A stretch of DNA of 64,000 nt from positions 1-64,000 of the forward strand of contig JANSLP010000121.1 of assembly GCA_029298735.1 (NCBI GenBank), read 5' to 3'. Origin of the DNA: Ophiostoma sp. CBS 140.51 (lineage: Eukaryota; Ascomycota; Sordariomycetes; Ophiostomatales; Ophiostomataceae). Every line of letters begins with the position of its first letter. The stretch's first letter is position 1. The notes under the pieces are model-generated. The model did no database searches. It had not been told where the DNA came from and saw nothing but the letters and a program-made list of their open reading frames with translations. The position numbers were made by a program, and so were the translations under genes. Below are positions 1 through 12,400 of this stretch, piece by piece.

Positions 1-53
1 CCCCTCCCATTTCTTTTTGCACCGCCGCCCCCTCCCCCCCCGCCCCACACCAC

Positions 54-54
<1 letters not shown>

Positions 55-105
<51 letters not shown>
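55..105 (+). repeat. 51-base poly-C homopolymer
   Basis: An uninterrupted run of C from 55 to 105, preceded by C-rich imperfect sequence from about 23. It ends 33 bases before the Ssl1 start codon, so it lies in the 5' leader or core promoter of that gene. The minus strand is a 51-base G run that could form G-quadruplexes. Its length could also be an assembly or sequencing artefact, because homopolymers of this size are hard to resolve. Confidence 0.9.
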
Positions 106-106
<1 letters not shown>

Positions 107-138
107 AAGATCCGAAACTGTAGCTCGATCGAGACACG

Positions 139-1971
139 ATGGCGGATTCGGACGGCGAATACGTCGACGGCCACTCCGACGCTGGCGGCGACGACCACTA
201 TGTGACACAAGAGCGAGGCGAGGATCGTCAGCAGCCCGGTGGCCAGCGCCATGGACGGCATCTTCAACAAGGAAGACCCGGTGATGCACGACGACCGGGC
301 GGTCCCAACAATAATGGTCGGCCACAACAGGGTGGACAGGGACAGGGACAAGGGCAGCCACGGCGAAAACAAAAGCAGCAGCAACAGGCAGCGTGGGAGA
401 CGGTCAAACGATCCTGGGATACCGTTGGCGAGGCCGAGGATGGCCAAGTCGTGGGCATCGAGCTGCTCGAGGCCGCCGAGAAGCGCCGCCGTGTGCTGCG
501 CGACACCACTCCGCTACAGCGCGGTATCATCCGCCACATGATCTTGGTGCTCGACATGAGCTTTGCCATGGCCGCCCGCGACTACCTGCCTAGCTGCCAC
601 CGCGTCTCTTTGAATTGCGCAGCCGCTTTTGTGCGCGCCTACTTTGAACAGAACCCCATCTCGCAGCTCGCCATTATTGCCATGCGTGACGGCGTCGCCA
701 TGCGTGTCAGCGACATGGGCGGCAACCCGGCCGAGCACCTCGAGCGGCTGCACGAGTGGGACAATGTTGAGCCACAGGGTCACCCGAGTCTGCAAAACGC
801 TCTGGAAATGTGCCGCGGCGCTCTATTCCATACTCCCTCGCACGGCACGCGTGAGGTTCTCGTCATTTTTGGCGCCCTGCTGTCCTCGGATCCGGGAGAC
901 ATTCACGACACCATCGGCGCGTTGTTGGCCGACCGTATCCGGGTATCGATTGTCGGCTTGGCCGCTCAGGTGGCCATCTGCTCCGAGATCTGCACGCGCA
1001 CCAATAACGGTGATGACCGCTCCTACAAAGTCGCGCTACACGACGTACACTTCCGCGAGCTGTTTCTAGCGGCAACAACACCGCCAGCCACTCAAGCATC
1101 CTCCAACTCGGCAGCGACATCCAACCCCGCCAGCCTGCTTATGATGGGTTTTCCCAGCCGCGCCATTGCGGACACCCACATTGCCGGCGGCGGCGGTCTC
1201 AGTGTCTGCGCTTGCCACAACAAGCCCATCCGCGAGGGCTATGCCTGCACGCGCTGCCGCACCAAGGTGTGCCGGCTGCCGGCCGAGTGTCCTGCCTGCG
1301 GTCTAACGCTAATTCTGTCCACACATCTGGCCCGCTCCTACCACCACTTATTCCCACTGCGCAACTGGTCCGTCGTACCCTGGATCGCAGCAGCTGCTGC
1401 CGTGCGCACACGTGGAGCTACCGCCTGCCACGCCTGTCTAGCACCCTTCCCAGAACTGCCGCCGCCCGAGAAGCTTCGTGAACTGCAAGCTGCAGCCGAT
1501 GCCGGCCAGGCCAGCACGGGAGGTGCAGAGATTAACGTCTCCCAGAAGCCAAACGGGGCCAACGGGGGCGCCGCCGACCCGGCCGCCACGGCCCTCAACA
1601 ACCAGCTCAAGGGCGTTAGCGAGAGCAGCCGCTACGCCTGCGAAGTCTGCGGTAACCACTTTTGCATCGACTGCGACGTCTTTGCCCACGAAGTGGTGCA
1701 CAACTGCCCCGGTTGCCAGAGCGATACGCGCTCGCAAGCCGAGAAGGACGCCGATGCTAAAGCTTTTGCGGCTGAAGTGTCGGCCGTTGCAGCCTCGGCC
1801 GCCGCGGCAGCGACGGCGGCAGCAGCAGCAGCATTTGCATCTGGAGGCGGCGCCGGCGACTCGGGCTCGGGCTCGTCCTCGTCCGGGTATGCTGCTGCAC
1901 GACCAAAAACCAAGATCCTGCTCAAAGGACGAGGGTCCGCACCGCCAGCCGACGGGATGGTGATTGACTAG
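139..1971 (+). CDS. SSL1: TFIIH core subunit Ssl1/p44
   Basis: Single-exon gene of 610 residues for the p44/Ssl1 subunit of general transcription factor IIH, which in this family activates the XPD/Rad3 helicase in transcription initiation and nucleotide excision repair in the nucleus. Residues 1-115 are a polar, Gly/Gln/Arg-rich tail. From about 130 to 320 there is a von Willebrand A-type domain beginning HMILVLDMSFAM. A first cysteine-rich zinc motif starts near Cys357 (CACHNKP... CTRC... CPACG) and is followed by the conserved segment RSYHHLFPL. A C-terminal RING-like C4 domain starts near Cys500 (CEVCGNHFCIDCD... CPGC). A poly-alanine stretch near 551-572 and a Gly/Ser-rich tail follow. 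The protein is longer than yeast Ssl1 (about 460 residues) because of these low-complexity additions. The start is the first in-frame ATG, just after the poly-C run. Identification is firm; the exact N-terminus is less so. Confidence 0.96.
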   Translation: MADSDGEYVDGHSDAGGDDHYVTQERGEDRQQPGGQRHGRHLQQGRPGDARRPGGPNNNGRPQQGGQGQGQGQPRRKQKQQQQAAWETVKRSWDTVGEAEDGQVVGIELLEAAEKRRRVLRDTTPLQRGIIRHMILVLDMSFAMAARDYLPSCHRVSLNCAAAFVRAYFEQNPISQLAIIAMRDGVAMRVSDMGGNPAEHLERLHEWDNVEPQGHPSLQNALEMCRGALFHTPSHGTREVLVIFGALLSSDPGDIHDTIGALLADRIRVSIVGLAAQVAICSEICTRTNNGDDRSYKVALHDVHFRELFLAATTPPATQASSNSAATSNPASLLMMGFPSRAIADTHIAGGGGLSVCACHNKPIREGYACTRCRTKVCRLPAECPACGLTLILSTHLARSYHHLFPLRNWSVVPWIAAAAAVRTRGATACHACLAPFPELPPPEKLRELQAAADAGQASTGGAEINVSQKPNGANGGAADPAATALNNQLKGVSESSRYACEVCGNHFCIDCDVFAHEVVHNCPGCQSDTRSQAEKDADAKAFAAEVSAVAASAAAAATAAAAAAFASGGGAGDSGSGSSSSGYAAARPKTKILLKGRGSAPPADGMVID

Positions 1972-3904
1972 ACAAGTCACAGCGGTGGTGCGAGGAGATA
2001 CTCTACTTTTATCTCGCATGCCGGTGTAATCATCAAGATCTTTCCACGTGGCCATAGTCTACCAAATTATATACTGAAAGCGTTATTTTCATCAACATCT
2101 AATTTGAATCAATCGGCAAACTTGTTTGAACACGTCCTATTCACAGTCTTTCTCTCGTAGCCTCACTCTCTTGACAAACTGAGCACTTGGTAGTTAACGT
2201 GCTCCTTTTGTTTCAATGATACCATACGCTTATCGGTATGATACAATCACAAAGAGGCCGTACAGCACCCAAATGGCAGCTCCAGTACGCCGTACTATCA
2301 CTTATGTGCTCTTGACGTTCTCTACCAGTATGATTAACTGAGAGGCCTCGTGGACTACAATTACGAATACAAAGGCTCTGCAGGTCTCGTAACAGGTGGG
2401 AGTGGTATGGTGGATGCGTAAGGGCAGGACTCGTGTCCATTCTTTTGCTCGCTAATTTGCCAGAACAGATGTCAATGGGAGAACAAGGCTAGCTGAACCA
2501 CCACTCTGTAGCCTGGTTGGATTATTGATATTTCCCCTGTCACGGCAGACCTTGTAAGACCAGACTATCCCGGAGGGCTGCGCGTCAAGGCTGTGCACAA
2601 CCATCACGGGGCTTGCGTTTTTATTGTTCGACGTCATGCATTTTGAGAGAGGTGTATCTACAAAGGGCAAATAGGCATCAATCAAATCAAATCCGGCATC
2701 CCTTTACAATAAAAACATTTGTTAAATAAACATGAGTTGAAGAAAATCAATAAACATGAAAACATGAATAAAAAGTACCCGTATGACCAAGGCTGAAGCC
2801 GACTACCTATTGTTTAGTCGACCCCCTCCCCCAAGCACCATAGCCAATAAACTTGCAAGGACCGACCTTTCGAAGATTCCCAATGTCTCGGACATCCTTT
2901 CAGAGAAGATCGGGTGCTGCATGAACACCACCCTTACACTTGGAATACGAGATTTGATGTTGGTGCCGGACATGCCCCCCTCCGGCGAGAAGAGCTGCAC
3001 AAATCGAGTAGAGGCTGAAAATTTGTATGGTCAGCAGGCTGTCCCTTTTTTTTTCTCGCTTACTTTGTTTTTAACATGTGTATTTGTGGCTCGGTGAGTT
3101 CGTTTATTTTTATTTTATTTTTTGATAGTAAAATCAGATCTATTTAATATATACATATTTCGAAATGTTTTTATGTATACAAATTAATTACAAATAGTTA
3201 TATCATCGTCGGCCACACCTGCACTATTTTCTTTTCGAAATTCGTTTACACTACATACACTTTAACCCGTGATACCATCCAGCCTCGTCTCGACCTCGTC
3301 ACTGAACACCGACAGCATAGGAGGAGGAGGCTGGACTGCCAAAGATATTGCCTCCGGTGTGTCGGTACACTCTTTTTGGTGGGCACAAAATTAAATCAAC
3401 GCATCCTCGACGATGGGCAATCAAAGCCGAGTGTAAACTGCTGCTAGAAAAAGAATAGATGGGAAGGAGTGATGTCCACGCACACTGGCCCAAGATGGAA
3501 GTCACGACAATTGTAGCTTCCCACATGGCGATGTAAATAAAACAGAAAGAACGACTGGCGTCGCCCCTATTCTTGCCTTACCTTGCCCATCATCGCGAGG
3601 AGATGATACTAGGAAGGAGCGACCTAAGGAAGGGCCAATATTATGGAGGCTATCTCCCAAGGAAGGCACCAGTGTCGTAACTTCCTCATCAGATTGGCTC
3701 TGCACTGTATTTGTTAATATTGTCAGGAGCACAACATAAAGACGTCTGTCTTGAAATATCTGGAGATGCACCCAAAACAAGTACCAAGAAGACACGACGT
3801 ACACCGCCGGCCAAGTCACCATCAGAAGCATATATGCATTACTAGCATTACCTTACAGCAACAATGCACTTACAGAAACGATATCGGCTTCATCAACAGA
3901 AATC
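1972..3904. other. Intergenic region, no gene recognised
   Basis: It presumably holds the 3' end of SSL1 and the promoter of the F-box-like gene. Sequence is moderately AT-rich at about 2690-2780 and 3040-3200, with several AATAAA-like polyadenylation signals between 2700 and 2775. A 104-codon open frame at 2783-3097 (+) shows no familiar domain, and I do not call it a gene. Confidence 0.6.
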
Positions 3905-5662
3905 ATGGCACAGTGGAACGACCTTCCTGCCGAGCCCCAGCTCATTATTCTCGAGGCACTGGTCGTATCCGTGAAGGGAAAGAAGCTCTCTCGGTTTGCA
4001 TGCGTCCCACTAAGCTGGCAGGACCTCATCGAGAGGCGGACTTTCAAAGTGCTCGCACTGGATCACCAACATGTCGTAAACTTCGCTAATATCTTCTCCG
4101 AGAGTGACTCCATCTCACACCGTCTCAAACACATTACTCGACTCTTGATTTGCATTGAACTCGAGCCCTACAACTGCCTTCGGTGTATTGAAGAAGAGGA
4201 CGAAGCAGTGATAGTAACATTACTTTACTCACCACAAAAGACACGGGCAGCCCCTCTCCGAAGACCAAAAAGAAAAGAATCGGCAGATACTCATTCACTG
4301 ATATAAAGAAAGAACACGCGTTTTTTGAACACAATCTATGCCCTCTGCCGATGCCTATCATGCTGGAAGCAAGAGCTGTACAACCCAGACGGCACACACA
4401 AAGGGCTGGAGCTGGAAATCGGTGCGTGGTCGAAAAGGGACAACGAATATACTTTTTGGCGTTCTCAGCTGGTCAACCCAGTCTCCCGCCGCTCAGTCAG
4501 AACGATCAAGAGGCAGCGAAGGCACCGAGAGTCTTTGGATAACCTGCTGCATTGCATGCAGATTGGCAGACGCACCCTTCAACCAGTAGATCTACTGGAG
4601 CGTGGCGCTCGACGGGTCTTGGGCACGAAACTGATTTGCTTTATCCCCCACGTTGCATCTATAGGTCCTTTGAAAGCGTTGGCAGTATTTGGTAAGATGG
4701 AAATTATCACCACTTTAAGACTCCGGCGGCGGTTCTACCGCATAGTTGATCCATATGTGCTGGCAAATCTACTGATAAAACTTCCTCGACTGGTCAACCT
4801 TGAGATTGAACAGTGGCGGCCGCTCGATTTAAACCAGTTATATACCTGGGAGTCGGTTCTTGTGAAGTACCTACTCAACTTGTTGGCCACAACACTGAAA
4901 CGACTTCGTCTCTACCAGGAGACAAATCAAGTTGTGCACTGGCAGATGCACTTTCAGACTCCCCGCCGCCCGCCTAAGTGGCCTAGCATCGTCATTGCCA
5001 GGAGAAGCCGGCGGCTGGAAACTGTATCGGCTGCATTCCATGCCGCCGCTGACGACCTCTTCGCCGAGTTTGCAGAACACCCCGAATACTCGTGGCCGAG
5101 GCTGTGCCAGCTGGTCCTCACATCACCGACTCTCCAATCGATATCATCCATCCATAATATGGAGGCGTTATTCTATCACGCCGGCTGCGCGGCTTTGAAT
5201 ATGCCCTGCCTTGGAGACAATGGAGCTCTGGTTTGCGCACGAAGGCACTAGTGAAGGATGTCTTCTTCAATTTGTCCGTGTGCGGCCTCCGCCCCGTGTC
5301 GCTGGAAAAGCCGATGTGGTTCTTCCGTTCAAGACAAGATCCTTGGACACTCCCGAAAACGAGCTACCCGACTAACGTAGTATTCCATACGGTGAATGCC
5401 TCCTGAAGCATACGCGACTCGGCGCATCACCACCATCTGGACGGATGTCGCCGACAAGCTGTGCGAACTACGGTGGGGGTACAAGGCTGGCGTGCAAAAA
5501 CCTCCACGGCTGCCCGTCCGAGCGGTACAGTCGCCTGATAACATTACAGACGGGCATTCGGTGGTGCTGTGCAACCTGGTGCAGCCTTGCCCGACAACTC
5601 TCGATCGTTCTTCGTTGGAGGAGATTCTTTACGAACGCAACGATGGTGCCCATCTCACGTGA
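3905..5662 (+). pseudogene. F-box-like protein gene, apparently broken
   Basis: Exon 1 starts at ATG 3905 with an F-box-like N-terminus (WNDLPAEPQLIILEAL... FACVPLSWQDLIE, residues about 4-43), typical of large fungal F-box families, which act as substrate adaptors of SCF ubiquitin ligases. An in-frame TAA at 4304 is removed by a likely 99-nt intron, 4214-4312 (GTAACA donor, ACTGAT branch-like site, AG acceptor). This joins DEAVI to NTRFLNTIYALCRCLSCW without a frame change. Exon 2 stays open to a TAG at 5249-5251. The expected C-terminal continuation is in another frame (positions divisible by 3) from about 5211: ETMELWFAHEG... EGCLLQFVRV, ending at a stop near 5374. A plausible final helix (AYATRRITTIWTDVADKLCELRWG) is back in the first frame at about 5405-5485. 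The pattern suggests one extra base near 5204-5214 and a second lesion before 5400. Alternatives are sequencing errors or a truncated but functional 415-residue protein ending at 5251. Confidence 0.6.
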
Positions 5663-8600
5663 GCCCTGGCACGCCGGTCGATGCCCGTGCTTCATTTGAG
5701 GAGCTTGGAGTGCATTAGGGCTCGAGGGAGGGGCTAAGTAAACATTCGAGACTCAAACAAATAGATCTAGGAGATATCCATACGAGAAGGAGCAACGCTT
5801 GAACAAGACACAGATTACGTCGTCGAAGCCGTCCACCCTTGTCTTTGACCGAGTAATCCGGTTAGTGCGTTGTCAAGGGGCTCAGGTTGAACAAAAGAGG
5901 CAAACGATGTCGATCGACACCTGCTGCGTATTCGTATCAACTTTCTGGAGAGCCTTTTCAGTAAATTTCGCTTTCCCCTCACGGCACCTCAACGTATCAT
6001 TCACGGATACAACCAGTCTAAGGATGTTGAACAGGGCAGACACAAAACTCTCGACGAACCCTTTTTTCTTTCCATCGCCTCCGTGATCTCCGTCTAGGTC
6101 CAGGCCGGCAACCACTACGACAGTATGAAATACTGCAACAGGAGCGATTATTTGTAAAAACAATGTCGTTGGGAGGCAAAGACGCCCGAAGCCTTTGGTC
6201 TGCTGCCCTGTTTATCTGGAGTGCCTCTACTCCATTTACGGGACAATACCAGATGCGGTTTGGCGTCTTTTCAGTCTCCTCTCAGTGTTTCTTTGCCTTG
6301 CACGCAGCCCCATGCATATTTTCATCATAATCCAACGCTGCCCCATCTTTGATGCTCCCGTAGGAAGGAGGAAGGAGCTGGCCGAGCAGGGCGCAAAAGA
6401 AAAAAAAGAAAAATAGAAAGCGGAGCTCTGCCTCTCTCCCGTGGATCGACAAGGGGGATGGACAAGGACAGCAAAGAAAGAGGGTTAATCAAGGCCCACG
6501 GTCTGTTTCCTCGAGGGGTAAGGACTGGCAAGGCCTTGTTCTCAGCGTCTTCAACACCTCTGCTGTGGACGTCGTAGCATTCTCGCAACAAAAGTCAAAC
6601 AAAGTTGCAGCACTATCAGAAATTACAGTCCCCTGACCACCTATGCTTTTTTTCTCATCGTTTTCAGTGAAGCCTTTTCAGAACTGCTATATCTGGGCAA
6701 GTAAGCGAAATCTCGTCTTCATCCCTTTTGCCCTTTCCCATTGCCATTGTGCCCAGTGCTTTCATCCAATGCTCCGTACTCCGTGCTCCAGACGGAATAC
6801 CGTCGTATTGAATCACTTGAATATTGGATAAAATTCAAAAATTCAGCTTGGAGAGTGCCAATATTAGATGGCCGTGGTGATGGTGTAGTTGCTCATTGTG
6901 GCCGTGGGGAGGAGCTGTAAAGTATGTCGTATTGCGCTGCTGTTTTGTTCTGACGTGCACGAGCCCTCTCTGTGAGGGCGTTTTGAACGAACGCCTACGA
7001 CACTGCAAAACACTTCTATTTCACTTTTTGGTCGGCGAAGTCAACCTCAAGTGAAGCAACAGGGCCATACATACGCAGAGCCCCCTTTTCTTGGCTTTCG
7101 AGGGAGAGAAACAAAACACTTTTCTCCGCATCTTGAACTGCACCTCTTGGTGGATAGCACGGATGCAACCGGCAGGGAGTGATTTTGAATACTTTTCATT
7201 TTAAGCTTTCTTTTGCTTTTGCTTTTGCTTTTGCTGTGAGATTTTACATTTTCAATTGAGGTTCGAGCTTCCTGCCGAGTTGTGGAGATCTTAGTTGTCT
7301 CCTATTATTCATTTATCTTATTTTCATAACCAACAAGATTTTTCGATATTGTGTTCTCAGCTTAACAGTTTCTCTTTGTCAATTGACGTTTTGTGTATCC
7401 CAATTACGTCGTCTTGTCGTACGTCGAACGTAAATGAAAGAGGGGATCGAGAGGCAAAATACAGATGAAAATCAACACACTCTCTGTTACTCCGTACCGT
7501 CATTTTCTTTCATCTTGTCTTGCTGCAACAGGCGCTATGACCAGCCTTGTTGAGTCTGTGTCGGCTGTGAAATATATTTTTGCCTCACGCCCTGTCGCCA
7601 TTTCACAATGTTCTGCCTTGTGAAAGGGTTGCATTTTTCTGCAGTTGTGCCCGCCTTCACTTTTGCACATTCATAGTTTTGCATATTTTGCCTCCAGGAC
7701 TGGGAGGCAAGGCAGCCCTGGACAATTCAACGACCAGATAACAGACAAGGCTTCACGGATGGTTGCAGCAATACACAAGATCGAGAAGAGTTTTCCTGCA
7801 TATTTGCCTTCTGCTACACCTCCTTTATTGCATTGACCAATTCAATGAAGAGGGAGATTTTTGAAGAAACGAATTGGCGAATAAAAATGTGTGTGGTCGA
7901 TCAACGGGACAGAATGGAAACCCAATAATGCATACACAATATATCGTAGCATTACACGAAACGAAAAAAACAGCAGGCAAGCAGGGAAGAGGCAAAGACT
8001 ATTGTATCATAACGGGAGGGCACGACGTAAATGTAAAAAAAAGGATGGGGTGCGGGAGCCTGAGCGGCACGAACACGGCTGGGACCACAAGAGCGGGAAA
8101 GGCATAAAGAAAAGGAGGTTAAAATAAATAAAAGATCAACCGTGAAATTTTGAAAGTGCTTGTGAAAGGCAATGGAGGCAATTGACGTCGTTGTATTGGG
8201 GATGTGACTGTGGACGAAAATAAACAAATATTGGTCTTAGCAGGGACAGTGCCTGTTGGAAGAGCAATTGCCTGTGATCGACGACGCACATGCGTGCGCA
8301 ACTTTATTCTGCATTCATCTCTGCGCACTTCGTGCTCCGTACTTGCAAGTATTCATACACGACGATACTCTTGACAGGCAAAAAGAGAGGGCACACAGAC
8401 CAGGCTGTGGCTGGCCATCCATCAATGTTCGAGTGAACCACGGACCTCAGAACAGACCTCAGGACAGACCTCTGAATTGGAGGGGGTGTGCGAATACAAA
8501 GGGCTGGCCAGTGATGGTCATTGCTGTTTTGCACAGCCTGTCCTGGCAGTGGTGTCAATGGGCGAGACGCCCAGGCCAAAAAAGGACGAACAACACGGGT

Positions 8601-11600
8601 TTCCAATTTCCATGTGCAGCTTCTGCGACGCTACCAAGACGACAGAGCAATACGATGTACATTGCACAAACAGGAGAGAGAAAGAGGAAAACCCGAAGCA
8701 TCGTGGACTTGGCTCTAGATTTTCAGTGTCTATTTTGGAGAGCAACGTCGGCGACAGAAAGAGGCAGCAATGAGCGCCGGCGTAAACAACCGGCTAAGCG
8801 AAAGAGGCACCCAAAACTCATATGCAGGCTGCTGAGATAGGAAGGCGTAAAGGCAATCGAATAGTAAGAGGCTGCTGAAGGACAAAATACACAAAAATAA
8901 ACAGAAACAAACAATAGACTGCAGAAAGAAGCGAAAATGGCAGAGAATGAAGGGACCCTGCGTCTGCGAAGCGCGCATAGGCCATTCAAAGGCATTACCA
9001 GCTGCTTTTAAGATGCCTGAGATATTTTCAGATGCACAATGCACGACACACGATGCACGATGCACAATAAAGGTTTTCGCTTGTTTTGTTTGAAATTTCA
9101 AGATGTGCGGCCGTGCATGCACCCTTTTCTTTATTCCGGAATGAAGGTTGATGCACAAACACATATAAAAACACACAAACACACGAACACAACCCATCCG
9201 CGGACACGGGAGAGAGACTCGAAATAATATACGATGCAAATAAATGTAAGATCCGTGAGAGGGCAACCAAGGGACGGCTGGAGCGAGACACAAAAATCTT
9301 TGAAAATTGGTTCGGGACCTCTGTGCTCGTTTTTGCTACTGCAATAACAGACGGGGAAAAGCAGGAACGAGGGACGGAATAAAAGCACGACATACTTGTC
9401 GACCGTCGGGACGGGCTGGAAGCACATCGTGTGCCGTGTTGGTGGGGGTCTACGACGTATGTTGAGAGTAAAAATTGCAGACGATGGAGTTAATAAGCAT
9501 AGATGAAGGACATATGTTGTAGCCGGGCGAAAGTGAAAAAGAGAAGGCCGTGGAAAAGGGTGGACGACGAGAAAGATAACAATTGCAAAACAAAGAGGAC
9601 GAAACGACGAAACCTGGGTCCTGCAGCGGAGATCAAACCGTTCTTAATCGATCGTGGAAGGTTAAGAGACTCAAGACAGACGAGATGTGACTGGGCCACT
9701 GGGAGCCTTGATGATAATCAAGCGAGAGGTGCGTCTCTATTTTCTCAAGCTAGAGCCTTCTGCACATACTTTTTGGTTCCTTAGCATAGCCGCGTTTCGC
9801 TGATGCATTGGCATATCGTGAGATGAGGGGTGTAATCAGTGAGATGATATTAGTGAGATACTCGATGTTGGAAAGAGCGCTTCTCAAGTATTTTCTTTTT
9901 CTTCATGTCGCCTTGCCTATTTTATTTTAGCTTCAGCTGCATATTTCTTCAGCTCGGGTGTCAGGCGCTACGAAAAGACCTCGCCGTAGTTTCCCAGCGC
10001 TTCGGTGTCGTGTCCTACTTTGCTCGCGGGCCTTTCTCTTCGGTATCGGTGTCGATGTAGACCACTGAGCATCATTTCTGAGTAGACTTTCCCTGTTCAA
10101 GTAGTTGTCCGCCCTCCATTTCATCTCGGGCATTTGCCAATCGTTTGCTGTCAAAGGGGACTTTTCTGACATGCATATGACCCTGAAAAACCAGCGTATT
10201 TCCCTTTTTCTTTTTCATTATCGGCGACGGCGAGAAAGTTACGAAAACAGAAAGTGAATGGTTCACGATGCGTAATTCTCCAAAAGCCACCGAAAAGCGT
10301 AATAGGGAAAATGTGCGATGCAAGCTGCACGCCGTGACCATCCTCATTTCTGAGTACTCGTCATTCACTTCCACGGTATCCCACGCTCCTTAAGAAAATC
10401 ACGCAGACTAACGTTGATGAGAAGAGCAGTGCTAAACCTTCACGACAGTCATCCGTCGGTGTCAGATAAAAACACCAAAAAAAAAAACACACACGAAACG
10501 ATTTGACAAAGACTGACAGGCCTCGCAGTTCATGGCTCACAGGTCGTCTCACCAAGGATGCAAAGCAAAAGGGGGTGGTTCGTGCCCTGTGGCAGGAAAG
10601 GGCGCTGTGGCCACCCATAGCCCATAGCAGCTCATAGCCTTGCCCGGGTATGCCGCCGTCTGCCAGTTCATGAATCGGGCGGCCAGACCACAAGCCTGTC
10701 TAACGTGAGGTTGTGCGAAGAACGGGCTTTTTTAGCATAACGTATGCAAAACGCCGGAACCATTGAAGTAGCACAGAGGACATGCAAAGGACGTGCAAAA
10801 TAGAAAAACAGAACAGCAGGCCTTTCCAAGGTGAGAGTGTCCCCTGCAGCGATCTGTAAGATGGCTCGGATGGTTCCTCTTGTCTGGGATGTTATGGATT
10901 ACATTTATTGCACTGAACACAAGGCCAGGGCACAAAAATCCTACAAATACAGGCTGACAGAGGGTTCTGACAGGGGACATAGGCATCTCACACAGGCATC
11001 CTCTTTCTGACAAGGTGTAAGTGTTACGAGCCTCCCAAAACGTGCAAGTCCAAAGCCGAGCAGAGATAGGACCCCATACTGGCTGGGCTGTGCCTCAGGT
11101 TTTCTTCCCACTGTTCGTACATTCACATTCTTTATTTGTCAGTTGGTTTATTATCGTCGTACTCGCAAGGCCCATGTTTCATTGTTGAAGGATTTCGAGC
11201 GAAGGAAGGGCCAGGAACTCCAGGAACCTTCAGGGAAGATGAATATGGAAATAAAAAAAGGGAGGCTACTCATTCTCAACAGAGAGCAAGTAAATAAAAT
11301 AAATGCACCCAAAACAAAATACAAATAAATCAAGATCTGGGGTAGTTTGCAGATTCCGGTTACAGGAAGGATGGCATAGAACACAAAACCTGTTCCCAGG
11401 TTCTAGGGCACCATTGAATCTTTTCAATCATGTGTCACACGGGGTTCACTTTCAGCACTTGTTCTACGATAACGAATCCCAATAACTCACCCATCTGATA
11501 TAGCCACGCGGCTGTAATATGTGAAGAGATCAAGAAAATACCGGATTCACCAAGTATAAAAAGAGGCAGGCAATAAAAAGAGACCAATAATAAGACGAGA

Positions 11601-12400
11601 CCGCGGAAGGCGATGAGTAAAAGGAAAGGTGTGCAGAGGTCTTAGTAGAGAACCTCGAGCACGAATACGGGCATAATAAACACGCATGGGGGAGAATATG
11701 AGGCACAGGGCACACTCATGATACTCACGATACTGAATAAAACAGAGATGGACTTGTCATTGACTCTATTTCTGTCTCGTTATCAGCGCTATATTGATCA
11801 TGAGCTCAATCTTCACAGACGACGAGGCACTACCCGGAGATATGATTACTGTTGATATCTATGTTGCCTTATTTATTTATTTTCTTCTTTTCGTCTTCTG
11901 CAAGGGGAAAGGCACATGGCACAGCTAACAGAACTAGTAAAAGCTAACAGGGCTAACATTAGTAAGGAAGACGGCCCTCTCAACAGGAAGATAACCGAAT
12001 TGGCCAGCCAGGAGGCGAAGAAGGCCACAAGGCTCTGTCCTCTCTCTGAGACAGCACCATTTTCACGTTACACTCCTGTTGGTCGCCCTCTCTCCACACT
12101 CTCTTTTGCCCGGTTGAAAAAAAGACACCACCTACAAAATTGAGCTGCGCCACCCGCTCACAGGGCTCCCCTATCTGCAAGTCATTCTTTGTTTTTACGA
12201 AGAAATGGCAGCCCAACGTCCGCAGGCAAAAACAAAACAAGGTGCAGCATCTTCTTGGCTGGTCGACTGTTGGTGTAGCATACCAACCGCGTAAGATTTA
12301 CGAAGTATGGGTATCAACAAGAACAAAACCGACCAGAAAACACCACAGAAACAGCCCCCAGGTGGTGCTCGCTTGTCTCAGCAGCGTGGCAGATGACCAC
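5663..12400. other. Gene desert, left part
   Basis: I recognise no protein domain, tRNA or rRNA on either strand. Open frames are short (mostly under 130 codons), overlap each other in several frames and translate to Phe/Ser/Cys/Leu-rich or Lys/Arg-rich sequence. Visible structure is limited to short repeats such as (CTTTTG)4 at 7210-7233, a partly repeated cAGAcCTc motif at 8445-8475, and AT-rich patches near 7200-7450 and 8880-8920. Confidence 0.55.
7210..7233 (+). repeat. (CTTTTG)4 microsatellite
   Basis: Four perfect copies of the hexamer CTTTTG, in a T-rich stretch with no gene nearby. Confidence 0.9.

Noticed and set aside
2783..3097. 104-codon plus-strand open frame between SSL1 and the F-box-like gene
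   Set aside because: The first 80 residues look protein-like, but no family is recognised and the end runs into a Phe/Leu-rich T tract; too little to call.
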